Shown: positions 58,194 through 64,000 of the stretch, one piece after another
How positions within the stretch are numbered: position 1 is the stretch's first letter
How the letters are laid out: each line of letters opens with the position of its first letter
Assembly (NCBI GenBank): GCA_036674765.1
Contig: JARVKI010000088.1
Span: forward strand, 1 to 64,000
DNA length: 64,000 nucleotides
Direction of reading: 5' to 3'
Source: Seiridium cupressi
Lineage: Eukaryota; Ascomycota; Sordariomycetes; Amphisphaeriales; Sporocadaceae
Notes under the pieces: model-generated
Databases searched by the model: none
Told to the model about the DNA's origin: nothing
The model's input: only the letters and a program-made list of their open reading frames with translations
Translations under genes and position numbers: made by a program

Positions 58194-61163
58194 TCACTCC
58201 CATCGATTGCCCTCTCTTTCTGCTTCGAGACGTCTCATGCGCTGCTCATCACTCTCGCCGGACGCGGTTTCGCTCCGACGATTCTTGCGCCGTCCACCGC
58301 GGTCATCCCCGGCGTCTCTTCCTCGCTTGAGATTGGCAAGACCAGCTAAGCCAGCCATGCGCTGTGCCTCCTTGAGTAACCTCTCGCGGTCTCGTGCCTC
58401 TCGTTCTAGTGTATGCGGGTCCTTTGCTGGTCCCGTGGGCGCTCCCTTGGGTGCAGCGCTATTCGAGACATGAGATCCACGACGAGAGGTTGATAGCTCA
58501 CTATCGCGTCTGTGGGAAGAGGAGGATTTCGGCTTGGCGCTAGCCCCCTTGATGGAAAACTCGGCCTTCGAACTGGCACCTTTAGTAGCTGCACCGCTAC
58601 TTCCACGAGGGCCGGTGGGTGGGTTGAATTCCTTTGCTGCCGGTTCGGTGGGCGTTGGAGGTTCTTGCGAAGCTTTCCGGCTGCTTCTATGCCGGTGCTC
58701 TCGATCTCGGTCACGATCCTTTCTACGCTCCTTCCGATCGCGATCACGATCCCGGTCCCTCTCTCGATCTCTATCGCGCTCACGGTCGTTCTCATGCCAG
58801 GAGCGATGGCTAGACTTCTTGCGGTGCTCACGATCGCTGTCCCGGTCTCTTTCTCTTTCCTTGTCCCGATCCCTGTGGCTTCTGTGGCTTGGACGTCTAT
58901 GCTCGCGGTCACGGTCTGGGGAAGCAGATCTGGATCTCTCATCGTACTTATCATCCTTTGACCGACTCTTATAGTCACCATCGTCGCGCGTAGAATGCCG
59001 AGACCTATGCTTGTGACGACGACTTTCATCATCACGAGTGTCCTCGGTAATAGACTCCGAGCGACGTCGCCTGTGTCGCCGAGATTCCTTGTGATCCTTA
59101 CTACGACTCTGACTGCGGCTGCGGCTTCTGGAATACGACCTAGACCGATCATAGTCTCTGTCATTGCCTCGGCTTCTCTTGGCATCCTTTTCGTTACTGT
59201 AGTCTTCTCTGTCACGTTCAGAATGACGTTCTGCCTCATCACGGTTATGGCGAGAGTGCCGGGAACTACTCCGCGATGCCGGCCCCTCTTCCTGGACAGG
59301 ACTATCCACGACGGGACTGTTAGTAATTGCAGGGCGAGGGTCTTGAATGAATCCTCGAGCGCGGAGATGAAGAGTACTGGTGTTGGGCAAGCCCTGGCGC
59401 ATTGCCTTGGGTCCAGTAGGCGCATTCAGCGGTGCACTAGGGGCGGCAGGAGCACCCATGCCATACGAAGAGCCATGTGGTCGCGAGTACGGATCTGCGG
59501 AGACATCACCATTGGCCATGGCAGATTCAGCATGAGCTTCTCCTGAGGCATTCTCAGTAGGTATTTGTCCTGTGCTTTCATGGGAACCATCGCCTTTGTC
59601 AAAGCTACCCGCCCCGAGTGCCGCGTTTCCCTCCTCAGTCAATACAGCTTGCTCCTCGTCCGCACGAATGGTCCTACCAAATTCATCGGTATTGGCCAAT
59701 TTTTGTGCTTCATCTGTACTATGAGGTTCTTCTCGCGGCGTATCGTTATTGAGAGGATGCTGGGCAATGTCTTGAGACCACATCTGTTGACCATAGTGGC
59801 GCTGGTATCCTTGGTTATAGCCACCACGACCGAAGCCTCCCCGCCAGCCCCGACCGCGTCCTCTGCCTCGGTACTGGTAGTTGCCTCGTCCGTTGAACTG
59901 ACTGTAATTACCTGCATTGAAGCCACCTTGGAAGCCAGAGTTAAAGTTGCCAAAGTCACCGTTGGCCATGCCAGTAGCATTTGGATTGAAATTATCTTGC
60001 CAGGATTGCTGATCGTTCCAGTCATTGTCGCCACCATTGAAGCCATTCATGCCCATATTCATGTTCATGCCGTTCATGCCCATGCCTTGCGCCCCAAAAC
60101 CCCCGTTCAGCATCATGTTCTGCATCGCCATCGGGTCCATACCCATGCCCATGCCTACCACGTGGTTAGTAAGAAATTCGGACTAGAAGATTGCAATGCG
60201 ACTAACCCATCATGGGGAATCCGCCAAAAGAGGAGTTGCCCATGCCGTTCTGCATCATCATCATTTGCATCTGCATGGGGTTCATGTTTGCGCCATCAAA
60301 GCCCGTGCCATTGTAATCGCCATTCATGCCGGATTCTTGATCGTAATCGTCGTCTCCAGTCTGCTTGGCCGAGTCCTCGCCGTCTGCATCTTCGGTGGCA
60401 ATGCCAAGTTGTTGATCGTTCTCATCCTGCCCATGTGGCATGAGAGATTGATCGCCGCCAGCAGGATCTTGGTTCTCAGCTCGGCCCGCGACAGAATTAT
60501 CCTGCTATACTGTCAGACAATCAACCTGTAGTTTGTTTCCATGGAAGCCCTTACCTGCTGAGGCGCAATTTCCTCTGCCTGGCCTGGAAGATCGACGCTG
60601 CCATGCGATTCGGTAGTTTCCAGAGGCTGATCAACTGCGCCGTTCGTTGCAGCATCATGTTTTGAATCAGGTAAAGGCAAATCGGCGGGAGGTTTCGCGA
60701 GTGTCGGCGTGGGTGTGGGTGTCACCTCGACAGGCGTAGGCGGTGCGGAAGCCTGGATCTTTGGACGTGCAGCCTCGCGCTTCTTCTCTTCCGTCTTCAG
60801 AAAGACTCGAATTGTGGTTCGTAGGGACTTGTAGACGGTGCAGTCATCACCAGAGACTGGTGAATGCTCGCAGACGGGGCAGGATGATGGCAATGTTGTC
60901 TGGCCTGTCAAAAAGGAAATTAGTGTATGGCCATACATCAAGACTTTGGCTGATCATACAGTTTTCGCAAATCGCTGTCTCGCAGCACGGAAGCCGGAAG
61001 GCATTGATGGCGAGCTTGTTGCAGTTGGCGCATTTCAGCTTGGAAGGCAACTCGTCTTGGCTAAGAGAACTAGACCGAGTCAACAAATGAAGAGGCATAT
61101 GAGGTAAGGCGACGGCATATCCTACCTGGCAAGCTCGACCTGGGCGGGAGTGAGGGCTGCCAT
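58194..61163 (-). CDS. RING-finger protein with Met/Gly- and RS/RD-rich tail
   Basis: Predicted 917-aa nuclear-type protein. Exons are 61163-61126, 61069-60960, 60904-60555, 60501-60207 and 60154-58194; the four introns are 52-56 nt and all joins keep frame. Near the N-terminus a RING-like finger spans exons 2-3: CANC, PCCETAICENC and CPVC, followed by a SLRTTIRVF segment. This resembles the RING of RBBP6/Mpe1 proteins of the cleavage and polyadenylation machinery, but the DWNN ubiquitin-like domain and zinc knuckle are absent. A Met/Gly/Asn-rich stretch, an RGG-like patch (RGRGRGRGWRGG), a long RS and RD dipeptide tract (about 58700-59250) and a charged coiled C-terminus ending REGNRWE follow. 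I infer a role in mRNA processing, possibly as an E3 ligase. Confidence 0.85.
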
Positions 61164-61976
61164 GATGTCCGACGAGCTTCAGGTTGCGCCGCAGCTGAGA
61201 AGGTTGTTCCAGCCAGATTAGATAAGTCGAGTTCCGAAGAGGGCTTCGAGACTTGAGATCTCTCAGCGTAAACCCTTTGCATCAGGTCATTGCCCGAAGC
61301 TGTTTGTCAAATGTCCACCTTGCAGGATGTTGTTGGCGCAAAGGATCTATTCCGACGGTTGGATGGGTAAAGTGGGTGGACCTGGTTCAATCGAAAAATG
61401 CACGAGTCTTCCAGTACGCGCCTGCTTCTCCAAGGCGTTGCAGAGCCACTCTCGTGGAAAAGCCGCTAGCCGGATTGATGGCTGGTCTGTGCAGTAGATG
61501 CTAACGCTTGGTGACGGCTGGCTGCTCTCAAGTTGAGCCCCCGATCACATGATCCTTACGATTGTAACGGTCGCCACGACTGAGACTTGCGTTGGGCGCA
61601 AATGTTTCAACCGAGGCGTTAATTTTACAGCAAGACGAATTATATGGAGTGTACTTTTGAATCAATTCCTGGACCTGCATTTGACCGGCTGTGATCCGAG
61701 TAGGCACACCTGCACTACACGCACCTGGCGGCAGGCGACCAGCGGCTCTGGACCTTGGCCCCAATTGATGCTTCAAGCTTGGACCATGCAGCAGGGGTCC
61801 ATTAGCCTGCCGGGTCAAATGTCACAAGCACCAAAGACGTCAACCGGCGAAGCAGTAGCTCATCACTTCAATAGAGCAGCTTCGACGAGGTATGACAAGT
61901 CCTCGATCGACCGATTATACCAACACCGACGGCGCTGACCATACATCGGATCGACCCGAGTCGACAGTAGCCCATT
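61164..61976. promoter_or_regulatory. Divergent promoter region, RING gene / PBN1
   Basis: 813 nt between start codons. No TATA element or other gene was recognised. The shared regulatory role is inferred from geometry. Confidence 0.4.
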
Positions 61977-63520
61977 ATGCGACAAAGAACAACTTTTTTC
62001 CACCTCAATGAAGATGCTATCGATCCTTTAGAGCTTAAAATCCAGGGTCGCTCTATCAGCGGTCCCAGCATCAGAGCCGTTCGCGAAGATAAGTTTACCT
62101 TCGGTCTCGACGAACTCCCCTCTGAAGTGCGGGAGATTTTACCGAATACCGCAGAGCTTCATCTGAGATGGAGCTCCTCTGCTTCGCACGACTTAATGGC
62201 CTCGGGCCCGTGGACCTCGAGATTACCGCCAGGACTCCATGCCTTCTACACACCACACGAAGCAGAGCAGGCGAGCGACCCTATTTGCATATTCCTTGGG
62301 AATACCTCTTCGTTTCACGATTGCTCCCAGTCTCTGGTGAGTGGACCGATTTGCAAGTGCGCTGGTCACTCTGACTCACCTTGTAACAGGATCGCTACAC
62401 GAGACTGCCCAACGATCGTTTCTCCCACTCCACCGCTTTTCAAGCCTACCTGCCAATCTCGAGAAGAGACCTAGGCGGCTTTCCAGTGTTCGCCGCCGAT
62501 TACATATGTCCCGACTCTGATGATGAATGTAACAAGCGTATACATGACCTTGACGGGGTTGACTTGCTTGACGTGTCCTACGATACTATATCACATGTGG
62601 TGAAGATTACCGTGCTATGGGGGCTCGAGGAGCAGCCTCTCAAGATCACCGGGCACCCAGACCATAGAGTTGAGATTGGCTTGCTTACCCCAAATGCCGC
62701 CGAGCATCTCGAGGACCATGACATTGGTGTTGCTGGATTGCTTACCGTCTTCGGCGAAGATACAAAGCCGTCGCCCGTCATGTTCTCATTCCCCACGCGG
62801 CATAAAGCTGCAGGAGCAACCTTCACATCGGATTTCACCTCGCCTACAAGCTTGCACCCGACACTACAACTACACATCAGCTCCAGTAAACCTCCCGTGG
62901 ATGATACTTATTGCTCACTTCATGCCTATTTCACACTGCCGAATAGTATTTTCGCAGACAAGTATCAGCTCGAGGATCCATTGTTTCTTTCATCCAAGAA
63001 TCTCACCGCCCTCCGATTTATCACCCATCCGGTTGATTTAGAAGCGCCCGATTACGTTCTGAAGTCATGGGGATCCAGTGTGTTGTTAGAGTTGAAGCCA
63101 TCAGCAGAAGACGAGGATTTTACGGCTGAAATCCCTCTCCACTTACGTTATAAGAAACCGAATCATGGGGGGGAAGAATCGCTCAAAGTACCATATCCTG
63201 CGGTATTCTGGGCCTGTGCTGCAGAAGAGGGCACGAAGTTTCCAAACAATCCTTTTGATCGAGTCAATCTTGGATATGATGGATTATTCGGCCCTAGGAC
63301 ACTTTTCTGGCACCTCGACCCAGCTCCTCAAACTGACAACTTGATGTTGACTGCTTCTGTTCCGGTGTTGGACCTGAACAAGACGCAGTGGGTCGGTACC
63401 TCGACTGGCGCAGCTGTCCTTATCGGATTCGCCTTTGTCACTTGGAAGCTCATGACCGTCTTCTTAAGGTCAGGCCATGGCCTCCACTCTAAGGTGAACA
63501 CTGAAAAGAAGTCGCAGTGA
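61977..63520 (+). CDS. pbn1: PBN1 / PIG-X subunit of GPI mannosyltransferase I
   Basis: Predicted 496-aa ER membrane glycoprotein that supports the first mannosyltransferase (Gpi14/PIG-M) of GPI-anchor synthesis. Exons are 61977-62336 and 62390-63520; the 53-nt intron joins the frame just before RYTRLPNDRFSHSTAFQAY. The N-terminus MRQRTTFF followed by VREDKFTFGLDELP is characteristic of fungal Pbn1. The C-terminal half contains the PIG-X core (LHLRYKKP, VPYPAVFWAC) and ends with one transmembrane segment (GAAVLIGFAFVTWKLMTVFL) and a short basic tail, giving a lumenal orientation. Length fits the family. Confidence 0.93.
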
Positions 63521-64000
63521 ACATAATTGAGCTTCTGAGATAGTACACATAATAACATTATTACTCATAATGAGAGGAGTAAAAGGTAATCAGTATTACA
63601 ATGAAGAAAAATACTGCCAACCTTTTGGATGCGGCGTGGTGGTGAATATGCAGAGAGCTTGTAAAGCGTACTTTGGTTTGCTTGAAACCTGTCAATGTCG
63701 TTGCTATTGTAACTCACGATTGCTTCGTTATGTAATGGTCCGGAATTGGACAGGGGCTAATGATCCCTGTCACCATCCACTACACTAAGCAAAATCTCCA
63801 AGGCGCCATGCGCCAATCATCATACGACAGCCGCGTACTATTTGACTTACACGCAACCAATTCTGTGCCGAAACGTGCATTCAACGCTTTCTACTCCAGA
63901 TGGAAACATAGCAATCATGTTTCCATACATTGTGGGCGGCATCGCCATACTGCTCCTCTTCTCTGACCCCATCGCACAATATTTCTCACCACGAGTGGCC
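63521..64000. other. 3' flank of PBN1 to the window edge
   Basis: 480 nt. The first 100 nt is the AT-rich PBN1 3' region. Short frames up to the edge (for example from 63760) are too incomplete to judge; a further gene may begin near the end. Confidence 0.4.

Noticed and set aside
58406..60443. Several long frames rich in Ser, Val or His on both strands
   Set aside because: Shadows of the repetitive RS/RD and Met/Gly tracts of the RING-finger gene.

Overview
The window is nuclear DNA of a filamentous ascomycete (Pezizomycotina, most likely Sordariomycetes). The reasons are intron-dense genes with 45-70 nt GT-AG introns and CTAAC-like branch sites, Zn2Cys6 regulators with fungal middle-homology regions, a HET-domain gene, a GH75 chitosanase, a DUF4360 secreted protein and a fungal MRJP-family protein. 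The species cannot be named from the sequence. No rRNA, tRNA, CRISPR, intact transposon or secondary-metabolite backbone gene was recognised.

Layout. 1-4.8 kb is the gene-poor upstream region of a TALE homeobox gene (4784-6140). 6.1-10.5 kb appears empty. A Zn2Cys6 regulator lies at 10527-13425. A housekeeping block follows: PI4-kinase PIK1 (14046-17270, -), a Rab5-type GTPase (18406-19231, -) and KRI1 (19798-21684, +). After an AT-rich gap come a secreted chitosanase (24100-25400), a second Zn2Cys6 regulator (26007-28111), a frame-broken PEBP-like gene (28283-29042, -) and a divergent EBP/EXPERA-family sterol isomerase gene (29561-30661, +). A second housekeeping block holds CWC15 (31525-32294, -), RRP45 (32641-33575, +), ARL3/ARFRP1 (33794-34480, -) and a fungal multi-pass membrane protein (34916-36685, +). 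Three secretory-pathway genes follow: MRJP-like (37194-38441), VPS62-like (39054-40669) and DUF4360 (40992-42252, -).

From about 42.3 to 54.3 kb lies an accessory region of decayed genes: a HET gene with an in-frame stop, a C2H2-like gene with a frameshift, and an MFS sugar transporter with several lesions. The window closes with conserved genes: a disordered protein with an RVxF motif (54322-56202, -), a RING/RS-rich protein (58194-61163, -) and PBN1 (61977-63520, +).

How the genes relate. Several intact genes serve membrane traffic and the early secretory pathway (PIK1, Rab5, ARL3, VPS62-like, PBN1). Others serve RNA processing and ribosome assembly (KRI1, RRP45, CWC15). I see no clear new multi-gene system. 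The most notable points are the concentration of broken genes at 44-52 kb, the frame break in the PEBP gene, a 27-nt microexon carrying the EBP catalytic motif, and a GC-AG intron plus a frame-neutral homeodomain intron in the homeobox gene. All exon boundaries were worked out by hand from splice consensus and reading frame, without transcripts.
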